Positions 1 to 13,900 of a stretch of DNA of 59,029 nucleotides are shown piece after piece. Made by a program: the position numbers and the translations under genes. The stretch's first letter is position 1, and each line of letters opens with the position of its first letter. The DNA is from Tubiluchus corallicola (lineage: Eukaryota; Priapulida; Priapulimorpha; Priapulimorphida; Tubiluchidae): contig JAQGDQ010001155.1 of assembly GCA_030141605.1 (NCBI GenBank), positions 1 to 59,029 of the forward strand. The letters are read 5' to 3'. The notes beneath the pieces are model-generated. The model ran no database searches, was not told where the DNA came from, and saw only the letters and a program-made list of their open reading frames with translations.

Positions 1-32
1 ATCAAAAATTCTGCAAGTTTAATGCCCTCAAA

Positions 33-1765
33 CATTAACTATACTGTAAATGTGTACATAAACGTAACTATGCTGTAAATGTTTTATAAACGTAACCACT
101 GTAAAAGTGTACATAAACGTAACTATGCACTGTAAAAGTGTCATAAACGTAACTTCACTGAAAGTGTACATAAACGTAACTATGCACTGTAAAAGTGTAC
201 ATAAACGTAACTATGCACTGTAAAAGTGTACATAAACGTAACTATGCACTGTAAAAGTGTACATAAACGTAACTATGCACTGTAAAAGTGTACATAAACG
301 TAACTATGCACTGTAAAAGTGTACATAAACGTAACTATGCACTGTAAATGTGTACATAAACGTAACTATGCACTGTAAATGTGTACATAAACGTAACTAT
401 GCACTGTAAATGTGTACATAAACGTAACTATGCACTGTAAATGTGTACATAAACGTAACTATGCACTGTAAATGTGTACATAAACGTAACTATGCACTGT
501 AAAAGTGTACATAAACGTAACTATGCACTGTAAAAGTGTACATAAACGTAACTATGCACTGTAAAAGTGTACATAAACGTAACTATGCACTGTAAAAGTG
601 TACATAAACGTAACTATGCACTGTAAAAGTGTACATAAACGTAACTATGCACTGTAAAAGTGTACATAAACGTAACTATGCACTGTAAAAGTGTACATAA
701 ACGTAACTATGCACTGTAAAAGTGTACATAAACGTAATATGCACTGTAAGTGTACATAAACGTAACTATGCACTGTAAAATGTACATAAACGTAACTATG
801 CACTGTAAAGTGTACATAAACGTAACTATCACTGTAAAAGTGTACATAAACGTAACTATGCACTGTAAAAGTGTACATAAACGTACTATACTGTAAAGTG
901 TACATAAACGTAACTATGCACTGTAAAAGTGTACATAAACGTAACTATGCACTGTAAAAGTGTACATAAACGTAACTATGCACTGTAAAAGTGTACATAA
1001 ACGTAACTATGCACTGTAAAAGTGTACATAAACGTAACTATGCACTGTAAAAGTGTACATAAACGTAACTATGCACTGTAAAAGTGTACATAAACGTAAC
1101 TATGCACTGTAAAAGTGTACATAAACGTAACTATGCACTGTAAAAGTGTACATAAACGTAACTATGCACTGTAAAAGTGTACATAAACGTAACTATGCAC
1201 TGTAAAAGTGTACATAAACGTAACTATGCACTGTAAAAGTGTACATAAACGTAACTATGCACTGTAAAAGTGTACATAAACGTAACTATGCACTGTAAAA
1301 GTGTACATAAACGTAACTATGCACTGTAAAAGTGTACATAAACGTAACTATGCACTGTAAAAGTGTACATAAACGTAACTATGCACTGTAAAAGTGTACA
1401 TAAACGTAACTATGCACTGTAAAAGTGTACATAAACGTAACTATGCACTGTAAAAGTGTACATAAACGTAACTATGCACTGTAAAAGTGTACATAAACGT
1501 AACTATGCACTGTAAAAGTGTACATAAACGTAACTATGCACTGTAAAAGTGTACATAAACGTAACTATGCACTGTAAAAGTGTACATAAACGTAACTATG
1601 CACTGTAAAAGTGTACATAAACGTAACTATGCACTGTAAAAGTGTACATAAACGTAACTATACACTGTAAAAGTGTACATAAACGTAACGATGCACTGTA
1701 AAAGTGTACATAAACGTAACTATACACTGTAAAAGTGTACATAAACGTAACTATACACTGTGAAA
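33..1765. repeat. 31-bp tandem satellite, about 56 copies
   Basis: A head-to-tail array of a 31-bp unit containing gtgtacataaacgtaacta and cactgtaaaa. Copies are nearly identical in the middle. Scattered single-base deletions occur at about 90-160 and 735-900, and variant copies sit at the right edge (tacactg for gcactg). The array continues close to the left window edge, so its full length is unknown. Open frames here are repeat artefacts. There are no unique spacers, so this is not CRISPR. Confidence 0.97.
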
Positions 1766-2675
1766 GATTAACTTAAACTCATTCAGAAAACACGTAATAC
1801 TCGATCTAACTTTAAAAACGTTTGCACAACTTTGCCTGTGTTTAAATGAGCAGCATATCTATTTTCGACATGTGTTTGAGTTTTAGCCAGTGACGTGAAA
1901 ACTTCCAACGTGGCTTCTGGCATGCTGCTCAATGCTGCAGTGTTTAACTGTGCAACTGGTTTCAGTCATTTTGTTGAAGTCATTTTGAATTCATTAATTC
2001 CTAAATAATTGTTGACAGCACATTGTTAACTGAAGACAATTTTTACCAGAATGCTTGTGTTGTTGTTAAATTTGAAGTGCAGAGTATGTTTAATCTACAG
2101 ATCTGTGAGAATTCAAAGAACTTTGGATATTTCTGTTGTTCATTGTTGTTTTGATAAAACTGAAAAACTGTGATAATTGTGTTGTGTGTATAGTATAATT
2201 GGAAGACTTGGATTATCGTTGTGGCTATTTGTAACGAGTTTGAAAAGATCTTGCTAACATTAGGTGCATACAGACTAAGTGAAATGACAACGTGTTACTT
2301 TCGATACCGTGTAAACAATAATTTTGTGATGCCGTGTGACAGGGCATTTTCATTCCTTACGTCACGTGACTTACACATATCTGGCTTTAACAGAAAACTA
2401 AACATTAAGTAGCTAAAGCATACATAATTGTTACTATAGAGATTTCTGGTTGGTTTGTGGTGTCTGAATTTGCTCAATTCACGTTTTGTTGCTAATAATA
2501 CTTGAAAGAAGTGATGACAACATAACTAGATGGCAGCAGCTACTGTTCGTTGTAAGATATACAGCAAATGCATTGCAAAAGTAAATGAATTTTTGTTATT
2601 ACACGTATTTGTGGTCTAGGTTTGTGCTGTACAGTTTTGTTTATGGTAATTGTAGATTTTTAAAGTATTTTGATA
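1766..2675. other. Unassigned non-coding stretch
   Basis: AT-rich sequence between the 31-bp satellite and the first TIR element. I found no exon with good splice signals, no RNA gene and no recognisable repeat. It may be intron or upstream sequence of the + strand coiled-coil gene. Confidence 0.5.
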
Positions 2676-3130
2676 TTTTAAAATACAAGAAAAGGCCTAG
2701 TTAAAGCAAGTCTCAGAAAATTTTCGCTAAAGAATTATAACGGTTAGAGGCAATCTTAAGCGTTTATCATACTCACGTTAAAAGAATTTCCTGTTTGTTT
2801 TCATTTTAAATACTCCCGCGAGACTGTCACGGCGGCACCATATTAGATGGCGTCACAGAACCACAACACAAATCTTTATACTACACGTGCTCAGAACTCA
2901 CTGCGACTGTGTTCGAGTGATGTCATACCACGTGATCAGTCACATGCTAGCTTTTCAAATGGCGGACTAAATGAAACATGTCTGCGCCAACGCTTATTGC
3001 AGCGGTTGAAATATTTTACAAAAAATGGAGTAAATGCGAATACGTGAGTACTTTATTCACTTAACATTATACTTTTTATTGCGAATTTTCTGAGGCTTAC
3101 TTTGGTTGGCCATTTTCTTGTCCTTTAAGT
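2676..3130. mobile_element. Long-TIR non-autonomous DNA element, family A, copy 1
   Basis: The left end (about 2680, acaagaaaaggcc) and the right end (ggccattttcttgtccttt) are imperfect inverted repeats extending roughly 60 bp inward. The inner sequence around tttgttttcattttaaat and the CGTCA-containing block match the element at 9257-10378. The superfamily is not clear. The 66-codon ATG frame at 2847-3047 lies inside this element and does not join in frame to the next exon, so it is not called a gene. Confidence 0.6.
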
Positions 3131-3337
3131 CAAAAATTTGTCATTTTCCTCCAGTTGTGGTACTGTGTTGTAACATGAGGTACATGCTATATTTGACCAC
3201 TTTTCACTCATTTTGCTGCTTTAAATGGGTTGCTTGCATTTCATTCTTTGCCGATACGGAAAGTTGTTGGCAAGTGGTTTGGCCAATATGAGATGCAGTT
3301 CTCGTCTATTGTCAGCAAATTTTTAATGAAAGCATAA

Positions 3338-4173
3338 GATGAACCAGAGGATGATGTAGTTAGGTGTGAAATTCAACTTATTGATCAGCTGCGTAATCTG
3401 GGCCAATACTTTAATCATTTTTTGGCTAATCACATAACAAAAGCTAAATTGTTTTTAAAGATTACAAAAGGTGTAGAAATTGCCCGTAATGATACGTTGA
3501 CGGTCGGTAATTTGGACAACACAAACGTCAAATATAATAAAAATGAAGTGGACAAATACATCAAAGTTTTATGGAGTAGAAAAATACAACATGTAAACCA
3601 GTTGACCGGTAATCCACGAGAGTTAATTCCTGTATTTACAACACCATTAGATATACCAGTCAGTAAATATGACAGATTTATAGAAACAAGTGCGTTAGCT
3701 CTTCTACTTGGAAGAGGTTGCAAATCATTTAAATACAGGATAGGTATAACTGATTCAGATCTGTGTGTTTGCGGTTTGGGCAGTCAAACCCCAGAACATT
3801 TAATTTTTCATTGTCCGTTACCATTGGTTAGACAAGATATAAGAGTGAATCTCGAACGCGGCTTAGAAAATAATGACATTCGAAACATTTACAGAAAGAG
3901 AGACACTAATGTAATTAAAATGTATATAGATATTGTAAAAGAACTAACCCAAAATGATCTTATAGTAAATTGATTATACATTGATTATAAATATTGGATA
4001 TATATTTAGAATAGGTAAATCGTAATGCAAAATTGTCAGCTTGTTTAGTAAGAAATTTATTTAATGTACATAGTGTAAAGACTTATTTAACATTTTTGTA
4101 CTTTTGTGCCCTGCAAATAGAGGGCTTGTTGTATAATTTTCAATAAAGATTTAATAATAATAATAATAATAAT
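3338..4173 (+). mobile_element. 3' end of a non-LTR retrotransposon (LINE)
   Basis: A 5'-truncated LINE insertion: the end of an ORF2-like reading frame (open from about 3341, stop at 3971-3973), a short 3' UTR with an aataaa signal at 4141, and a (TAA)n tail at 4151-4173. It lies upstream of the first recognised exon of the coiled-coil gene. A tail of simple trinucleotides is typical of I/Jockey/CR1-type LINEs. Confidence 0.8.
3341..3973 (+). pseudogene. LINE ORF2 C-terminal fragment
   Basis: An open frame of about 210 codons with no start of its own. It carries the arrangement seen at the C-terminus of RNase-H-bearing LINE polyproteins: a stretch like LLLGRGCKSFKYRIG, then a CVCG...TPEHLIFHCP zinc-knuckle-like motif (C-x-C-G-x8-E-H-x4-C). 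The reverse transcriptase and endonuclease domains are absent, so the copy is dead. The frame itself is intact to its natural stop, suggesting a fairly young insertion. The family is probably the I/R1/Jockey group by this motif. Confidence 0.75.
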
Positions 4174-4698
<525 letters not shown>

Positions 4699-4823
4699 TA
4701 AACAATAGAGTGAGAAGCATCATTAACCAAACTGTAAATACCTTCAAATTCCGTTTCTTCATACGCAGTTTGGGAAAAATACATAATGTGAGCGTAACAG
4801 TAAAACATTTTACTCTTTCGTAG

Positions 4824-4970
4824 GTGAAGAAACTCCGGGAATCTGAAAAGAGGCTGAAGCCATTTCGTGATGAGAGCAAAGAAATGCAGTATAAAAACAA
4901 AGAAATGGCTTCGCAATGGAAAATGCAGGAAGAAAGGATAAATAAACTAACCGAAGAAAATTCAAGACTC
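4824..4970 (+). CDS. Coiled-coil gene, exon 1 of those seen (phase 0, 49 codons)
   Basis: Preceded by ctctttcgtag, followed by gtaagt. Encodes Lys/Glu-rich helix beginning [11 protein letters not shown] and ending EENSRL. There is no initiator Met in a start context, so earlier exons must exist. Confidence 0.85.
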
Positions 4971-7900
4971 GTAAGTATTTTTGCAGCAAAAACTTAGATT
5001 AGTTTGAAACAACTTTGAACATTAAAACTTTATTTTTTACTTATTTTAGTTACTTAATATTAATAAACTAACAATTTTTTTTCTGTTTCAGAGAGAAGAA
5101 GGGATGATATGGGAATCGAAGGTGCATAGCTTGGCAGAAGAGTTCAAAACTTCCAGACCATCAAGCTCAGAACAAATAGAGGATATGATAAAAAGACTAG
5201 AACAGCAAACTAAAACAATAACAGCTCTAAGAGAATCTACAGCGGTAAATACACATTTTTGCTTTGCTTTACCAAGTTGTTGTATTTAATATGTAGTTGG
5301 ATAATTTTAATGCAAACTAGAAAATCATTAAGACTTTCGCAGTTTTGTTGTGCGCATGCAAAATTGCTGTAAGTCAAAGGTTAATTATATCACAGCAACG
5401 AGTCTTAACTACAACCGTCACTTGACGTGTGAGTAAAGCAACATCGTATGCCGCATCAGTTCAGTAACCTCAGTTGTTTTACGTGGACTTTACTTAATTA
5501 TGCATTAGTCTGTGTGCAGAGTGATTTACTAGCAGGAACTTGCTTAGGAACTAGAAAAAACGAACTAGGTAAGGTTCAAGCTAGCTGTTAAAACTGTTAC
5601 TATTGCAATAGCATGAGCTGCGAGGCGTTGTCAGGTGTACACAAATGCGTTGGCTGGTATATTTAACCTTTGACCTTTTCACAATCATCATCAATCACTG
5701 GAACTGCAAAAAGCTTTATTGTACGATTCTGTTCATTGGAAAAATGCCAAAATTGTATTGGCTACGTTTGATTTTTAACATTACTATCGTAGTCTGAAAT
5801 TAGGTTGAGATTGTGAATTTAAAGCAACAGAGCGATAACGAATAGTCAATCATAAAACAGTTCTAAGTCAGATAACTTTTTTAGTGAAAGATTTCAACTC
5901 AGTTACCTTTGTCTTTTTATTATAAGCTATTAGGACATTGTAGTTGTTATAGTTGGTTGGCATCCTTCTGTCTCGGAAGACAATGGAATGTGCGCCAAGA
6001 GAGTCAGTTATTGATCACATTGATGGAGCTGCAGCGTCGACTGTGGCTGAGCAGTCCGATCCTTGAACGTCTCCAGGGCGCACGCCTGGGCAAGGTGTAT
6101 GGAGATCCTGAGTTGTCCAGACAACAGGAACCCCCTCTCTTCCTCCCCAGTGTAGTCCAAAGGAAAGCGGAGCGATACGTTTGGCACCAGGTTGGCTGCA
6201 GGAGCTGCCGGAGTCAGTAAGCATGCTGCACTGGTCCACCTTCGGGGCTCCACTCCTGATTTGGAAGGTTTAGTCCTCTTCACATGGCCGTTGTGTCACT
6301 TGACCTCCTCTGCCCTCTAGCCGTTGGCTGCTTGTGCAGCTCCTCCGCCTAGTGTCGAGATACAGTCTCGGCATCCCGCAAGCCTACAGCACCTGGTATT
6401 TCTAGGCGGTCACCCATCCAAGTATCAACCAGGCTCTACGTTGCTTAACTTCGTTGATCAGACGAGAACCGGTGTTTTCAGCGTGATTTGGTCGTATAGT
6501 TGTCATAATCGATATAACGAAATAGTATTTCTAATTCAGGACGTCTTATTGAATGTTAACACTGATCACTGACGACAGCATTGGTGCATTAGGTAAATCA
6601 TGATCAACGTCGTATGCCGTCTAACTTACTAACTTCACGAAATCGGAAATTGCTAATTAACATTAATTTCAAAACGAAAAGTCACGAAACAATTTTTAGC
6701 ATTAAGCGCCCAGCAACCAGGGAGATCTTCGGCTTGCTGAAATTATCGTGCAATGCGCAAGCCAATGGCATGTTAGCGGTAACAGGTGTATTATTGATTT
6801 TATTAATAACCTTGTGATTTACCTAGCATAAAAAGTTACAAAGGTTACATAAGATGTAAGAAAGATGATTTTTCATGTCTCGTTATCAATTTTTTTTCAG
6901 GAGAAGGACAGGAAAATAGAACTGTTACAAGCTAGACAGTGCGTTGCTAAGCAACAAACCACCCAAAAATTGGACGATGATAATGCTCTGCTAGATTCAA
7001 CCTGTTCTCCCTTCTCAGTGAGTGCAGATGATGAATTGTGGGATGAGGTAAACAATGGCAAATTGATAAAGAATGAGTAGAATGGACTAGAAACTGTTTA
7101 TTTGAATTACAATTGTTGACAAGAGAAAATTCATCATTCAATAACTTTTAAATCATCGTTCAATAACTTTTAAATCATCGTTCAATAACTTTGAAAGGAA
7201 AGAACAAGTCGACACGTTGAGTTTTATTTTACTGTTATCACTTAAACTTAGTAAAATATAACAGAGAAGTTTGCCAAAAACATTCTAATATCATATTTGT
7301 GTCCTCAGTGACCTTCAAGTGACATTTAACCTCGGGTCAACAGACAGTTAACTTAAAACAAGCTTGACTGTAAATATTACCATGTAAGGTTATATAGTAC
7401 GCAACTGTTTCATCTTGGCATATTTTTGATTAGAAGTTACCTCAGTTTAACTGTAGTGCTATATATGTAAACTTTACTGCTGCTCAGATATCTGTTTTAT
7501 GCTTAAACGTGGCTTGCAATAAGGGTTCGAGTGTTCGAGTTCGAACGAGTGAGCATCGAGCGTTCGAGTTCGAACATTCGAATCGAATTCGAATGTTCGA
7601 ATTCGATTCGAACGAGATTTTTAAGTTCGAATTCGATTCGAACGAGTTTTTTAAGTTCGAATTCGATTCGAATCTAAAATTATGGATTCGAACAATTCAG
7701 CACTTCAGCCACACACGTTCTTTATAATTAAAACGTTTGAAATGGCATGCAATTAGCACAATTTAGCTGCAGTTTCTGTGTAAAATTTTTAACAAACTAA
7801 TGGCGGTTTTACTGCAGTACAAAATCAAGTAACATGCACGATCTTTGCTAGACCACTTTTTACTAGTGGTTCGAAAACTGCTTCGAAAATCTTTCAAACT

Positions 7901-10900
7901 CAATTCGAATTCGATTCGGATTCGAAATACTGAAATTCGGTTCGATTCGAATTCGAAAGTCACAAATTCGATTCGATTCGAATTCGCTTTCTGGTAGCGA
8001 ATGCTCACCCCTAGCTTGCGACCATAAAAAAGTTAGATTTTGGCATTATTTGTGACGGGCGCTTCTACCCGTCAAGCCGAATTTATGGAGAAGCCTATTG
8101 AGTTTCAAGCTTTAAGACGCAGGAGAATGTTAAGTTTAGTTTTACGTCTTAGCGCGTGTGAGACTACCGAGTCGTAATGGTAGCGTTTTATGTTTCTCTT
8201 AACACGTAAAGTAAGAAAAATAAATGCTGAAGTGTGAACACAGCAAGGCCACCTCGTCGACTGAGACCAATATATTCAAACAGACGTGTTTTTTTAAATC
8301 ATTACAAATATCTTTGGACAAAACAAGACAAAAGATGTAATCCACATGTATCCTTTTTAGAAATAAATCGAAATCTATTTGCAAGCCGTATTGATGCACA
8401 AAATTGACTTTTTCACATTGTTTTGTGGCATTTCGTTGTCATTTTTCCATTGTTTTGTGGCATTTCATTGTCATTTTTCCATTGTTTTGTGGCATTTCAT
8501 TGTCATTTTTCCATTGTTTTGTGGCATTTCGTTGTAATTTTTCCATTGTTTTGTGGCATTTCATTGTAATTTTTCCATTGTTTTGTGGCATTTCATTGTC
8601 ATTTTTCCATTTACTCCATTTATGTTTTCTGTGACCTTTAGCTGACTTTTGACCTCTGGATTTCTGGATTTCCTTTATTGAGACCTATAATTAATTAACT
8701 ATTTCAATTTATGTTAAACTCATTTATCTTGTGGCAAATGAATTGGAGAAAATAAAGATATGCTGAAAAATTATGAGCCTGCCTGGACTTGAACCCGAGA
8801 CCATGGTTATTATTAGTGACTAAAATTCGTGTAATCAAAAACCAGCATTTCTAGAAAAACCCAAATTTTCTCTTGTCACACAATTAATACACTTGTGTCA
8901 ACTGCCTGGAACATTGTTTCAGTTTACAAAGTCGGAATTTGAAGGCAATTATCGGCGGCTGATCCGGGATCATTTATCATTGGAGAAGGGCTATTCCCTG
9001 CTTCAGAGTAAGACAGTCCAGTCAAATAGATACGAAAGTTTGCAGAAACTTCTCGAGGAAACGAAAAAAGAAGTAAAGAGTGAGAGAGAAACGGCTCGTT
9101 TCGAGAAAGAAAAGTCCATAGATTTAGCAGCAAAGGTAAGTATTTGTTTTAGGCAGTTGGCCACTGTGCAAGTTGGAATGAAACCCTTGATGCAAGGTCT
9201 ATGACTTTGATTGTTATGGCTGTCCGAGATTCCAGAATTTAGTCATATGTAGAAAATAGCCTCTAAAGGACAAGAAAAGGGGCACCTGAAGTAGGTTTCG
9301 GAAAAAAAATCGCCTTAAAAAATTATATTACTTTATAGCAATTTTATGCGTATTTCTTACTCGCACTGAAAGGAATTTTAGTTTGTTTTCATTTTAAATC
9401 TCCCGCAATACTGTTCCGATGCCGCCATTACATGACGTCATGTACCAAACGTAAATCAAGGGAAGAAAAGGCAATGTTAAATTATGTCTCAAGACTTTCC
9501 TTGCAAATCTATATTACCTAGATTTTCGCTTACCTGCTTGAAAGACTTATGTAATTAGAAAAGAAAATTATTAATTATTTAAAATATTTTCAAAAATTGG
9601 TAAAATGTCGCTGACTCACCCTCCAGGGTGCACCACTCACTAACCAAAAAAACGTATTTTAATCTTATTGACAAGATACAGTAATTTTAAATTTTATTTA
9701 GTTTGTGACTTGTGCCCTACGAATGTTCTGATTGTTTTTCAGACTTTACAAAATGTTATCTAAATTTGTTTCAAATAATCTGCCGTCAAAATGGCTGCGT
9801 CTAACGTTCATCGCGGGAGTTTAAATTTACATGTTTTATACAGCGTGACTACCGATTGAAGTCCTGCATGCAAAAAGGCAGTATGTAAGTGGTATAAAAT
9901 TTCAAAACGAATTTTTTAAGCTTTAAAGCACAAGAAAACGTTCTTCATGAATAAAGCTTGAAAAATTTGTCGTGACATTTTATAGCACTTGCAGTAACGC
10001 TGTATAAAACGTGTGAATTTAAACTCCCTGGATAACCGTTAGGGGCAGCCATTTTGATGACAGGTCATTTGAAAGAAGTTTAGACAACATTGTGTAAAGT
10101 TTGAAAAAATAATCAAAGCATTCATAGCGCACTCCTTGCTAACTAAATTAAATTACATTATATTGTCAATAAAATTAAAAATACGTTTTTGTGAATCAGT
10201 GGTGCATACTGGGATAGCAATGCATTACCATTTTATCAGGTGGCGCAAAGATTTTAAAATTCTTATTTTCTTTTCTAATTGCACAAGTGTTTCAAAGAGG
10301 TAAACAGGTAACTAACATAATTTTGTGTGGAAAGGTTTTTGAAACATACTTTAAAACTCCCCTTTCTTTCCCTTTAAGGTGAGACGTTGTGCTGATGAGA
10401 GCAGTCTTGCCACATTCGTTTGTTCATGTAAATACATCCCACTTTAACAAGAGAATGTCATAACAGTATATGGCAGACAAAAGTGCCCAGAAGTTTTCCC
10501 TGGCATCACCAATCCATATTTAATCAAGTCTAATATTGCTTCGCTTTTCATCCGTTTTTATACTTTCGTATTTCTGTTTCTATTCACCTCATCGCAGCTT
10601 GAAGAAAGAGTTAAAGAGTTAACTTCGCACATGTTTCTTATGCAGTAGCAGCTCATAGCTAAAATTACTAAAATTTTAGCAATTGTTCTAATACTGTGTA
10701 AAACATAACAAACATATATAATTTTAATGTTGTAATTTGTAATGGTAATTGTAAACAAACAGACACGCGAAAGTTTATACATAAACTCGATAAAATCCTA
10801 AACAAAAAATATTTGCTTTAAGGTTAATTTTACCAGATGTTCACAAAGCTTGGGTTGTCCTAGGCTGGAAACTATACATAGGGCCAGTATAGTTTAAAGT

Positions 10901-13900
10901 TCTCCATACACATAAAATTAGTTTGTGAAACGGATTAGGGTTAGTATTAGGATTAGGATTAGGGTTAGGATTAGGATTAGGGTTAGGATTAGGGTTAGGT
11001 TGCTTTAAGGTTAATGTTAGGATCAGGGTTAGGGTTAGGGTATTTAAATTGTGTGGAGAATCTGCCTATAGAATAACCGGGCTTTGTTGGGCAGTCTACT
11101 ATACTTTTGTCTGGCTTCATATTCAGCCCCAATTCTGACTTTTTACTTTGATTAACCCTTTCATACCCGTTGTATCCCGTGGGATACGAAAATATTTTCT
11201 GCCTTTAAAATTAATAAAATTTTAAAACTGACAGTTATTTGATCTGTTAATAGTTATTTTGATTTAAGCCAATAACTATAGACTAAAAATGGTGATAAAA
11301 TGGCAAACTAGAAAATCTACATAGCATAAAAAACTGTGCAAGGTACAGTGCTCTAGAGACGACTTTGTACAGATCAGCGTAGCATGCATACTAAATGTGT
11401 TAAATACTTTAAAAAATTATCAGCAGTTGCAAAATGAAGCACATTTTTTGCTTTTGTTGTGTTTTTAAAAAAGTCGGACTTTGTTTTTTGCACATGACAA
11501 AGAATGTTGTGTATCCCACAGGATACATTGGGAACAAATGGTTGTAATTCACTTTTATAATAAAAAAATAATTTGGGACTGAAAGGGTTAAGAAGAGTCA
11601 CCTCACTAAACCGAATTGGTTCATTCATAAGTGACTCTGCAAATTGCAATTAAGGTGCTAGGTGAAACATACTTTCCTTATTACAGTTACAAGAGTCGAA
11701 ATCTTCGCTTGCTAAGATGACCGGAAGCTGCGAAGAGGTCACGGAGAAAAACGAACTGCTGGAATTTCGAATTTTTGAACTGGAGAACCAGATAGAAAAA
11801 CTTCAATGTCGTGAACTTTGTGAGAAGTCGGTGAACACTCTAGTCTCTCTTACCTGTTTTCCTGAGGAAACCGAACAGGATGGACAGGTAATGTGCCTCA
11901 TCTGTTTCTGTACTTGTTGTCACGCTACAAGCCGAAGTGCAGCATTCATTTATTAACTAAGATATTTGTGATACCAGAACCTGCGGTATTCCTCTAAGAC
12001 GAGCCACTGAACTAGCAGAGGTGGCTCTGTCGTGTTCGGATGACGTATACATTCCACTTTCTTTAAGGTAAACAGCCAGAATCAGAACGGCAAATAAAAA
12101 AATCATAGAGTGAGTATTGAACCGGTTCAGCCTGACTGACTGACTGACTGACTGACTGACTGACTGATAAGATTTGGTGTCATTCTTAACTTCTTTGTCA
12201 AGCATAACGCCGTGACCACTTGGCTATCCACTCGCCGTTGCTATGGAACAACGTACAGCTTGAGAAATTAGATGTTACTGTTAAAGTACATTCAAGTTAA
12301 ATCATTTTCGTGTACTGGCTTCGCATGTGGTTTCCTTGTAAGGATTCATTGAACTTGTCCTTGTCCTGATGTTGTTTTTAGGGAAGCCAGCTTTATTATT
12401 TTCAGCAAGGAAAGCTTTACAGTCGGGTTTTAATCTGTGCTGCATCTGGCAGGAAAATAAACCGTGGAGGGGCGGATCTAGGCAAGGTTGTTGCTATGTT
12501 ACAACTTCATGCGGAACATATGATCGCTTTTTACCTAAATTAAGTGTTGAACTGAGGATATTTTCGTAAGAATACTTTTTCTGTTATTAATTTGTTTACC
12601 ATTCATTCATTCATTCATTCATTCATTCATTCATTCATTCATTCATTCATTCATTCATTCATTCATTCATTCATTCATTCATTCATTCATTCATTCATTC
12701 ATTCATTCATTCACCCATTCGTTCATTCATTTTGTTCACTCGTTCGTTTCTTTACATGTATTTATCTATTCACTCATTGATTCCTTCATTTATAGATTCA
12801 TTCATTCGTTTATTTATGTTTGTTTATCTATTCACTCACTCACTCACTCACTCACTCACTCACTAACTCACTCACTCACTCACTCACTCACTCACTCACT
12901 CACTCACTCACTCACTCACTCACTCATTCATTCATTCATTCATTCATTCATTCATTCACTCATTCATTCATCAATCCATTCATTCATTCATTCATTCATC
13001 AATCCATTCATTCATTCATTCATTCATCAATCCATTCATTCATTCATTCATTCATTCATTCATCAATCCATTCATTCATTCATTCATTCATTCATTCATT
13101 CATTCATTCATTCATTCATTCATTCATTCGTTTATACATACATTCATTCATTCATTCATTTTGTTCACTCGTTCGTTCGTTTAATCATTCGTTTATTCAT
13201 TCATTCATTCATTCATTCATTCATTCATTCATTCATTCATTCATTCATTCATTCATTCATTCATTCATTCATTCATTACTTGGCTGCTTTGATTTGTTTT
13301 TACCATCGTACAGATATCCTTCTATTTAAGACCCGGGCTACCAGTGCATTCTGCTGCATTTTAGACCATTTTCTCACTATTTCCTTAAGCAAATTCAATA
13401 ATTTAAAACTCATTATGTCACCTCAAACTTTTGACTCTTAATTACACACCAATATAGGCCAGTATACACACTAGTATAGCATATAATTGCGTACAGCGAC
13501 ATCTTTGCCAAAAACTTCAATTATCGCTTAAACGGCACAAACGTTTTTACACTGAAATCATAAATGCAGAACTTGTTACTCGATATAAGTCGATATATTA
13601 AAAGCCACTAAACGTTCTAAAGCTTATAATCCAGAGAAAATATTCACTTGGTGTGCTTCACAACTGCTACTATGAAAGGGTGGGCCCATGCCCCTTGGGC
13701 CCACCCCCCTAAATCCGCCATTGCAACACTGAACGGTAAACTACGCATTCAAAATAGATGGTGTAAATCAGAGTGTCCACTGCTGTGAGCTATAGTCTTA
13801 TACAATTTAAAATGAATTTACAATTGAAAACACAAGCGAGGCTGTAATGTAATGTTACATGAGTAAGTAACACTTTACATTTCACACATTTCAGAGTACT

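Noticed and set aside
33-1765. Regularly repeated sequence resembling a CRISPR array
   Set aside because: Head-to-tail repeats without unique spacers, in an intron-bearing eukaryotic sequence.
2847-3047. 66-codon ATG frame that could be the first exon of the coiled-coil gene, followed by a gtgagt donor
   Set aside because: It lies within a long-TIR element that has relatives elsewhere in the window, and splicing from its donor to 4824 gives an immediate stop.
5909-6283. GC-rich open frames of 70-100 codons on both strands
   Set aside because: They lie in the body of the 5S-headed SINE and lack conserved protein features.
6382-6494. Functional 5S rRNA gene
   Set aside because: The closing helix is not paired, there are several substitutions, and it is fused to a SINE-like body.
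10930-11040. TTAGGG repeats as a telomere or chromosome-fusion site
   Set aside because: Degenerate, short, and embedded in a dispersed TIR element that also occurs at 44043-44157.
12592-13329. Ser-Phe-Ile-His and Leu-Thr-His-Ser repeat frames
   Set aside because: ATTC/ACTC tetranucleotide microsatellite translated in frame.
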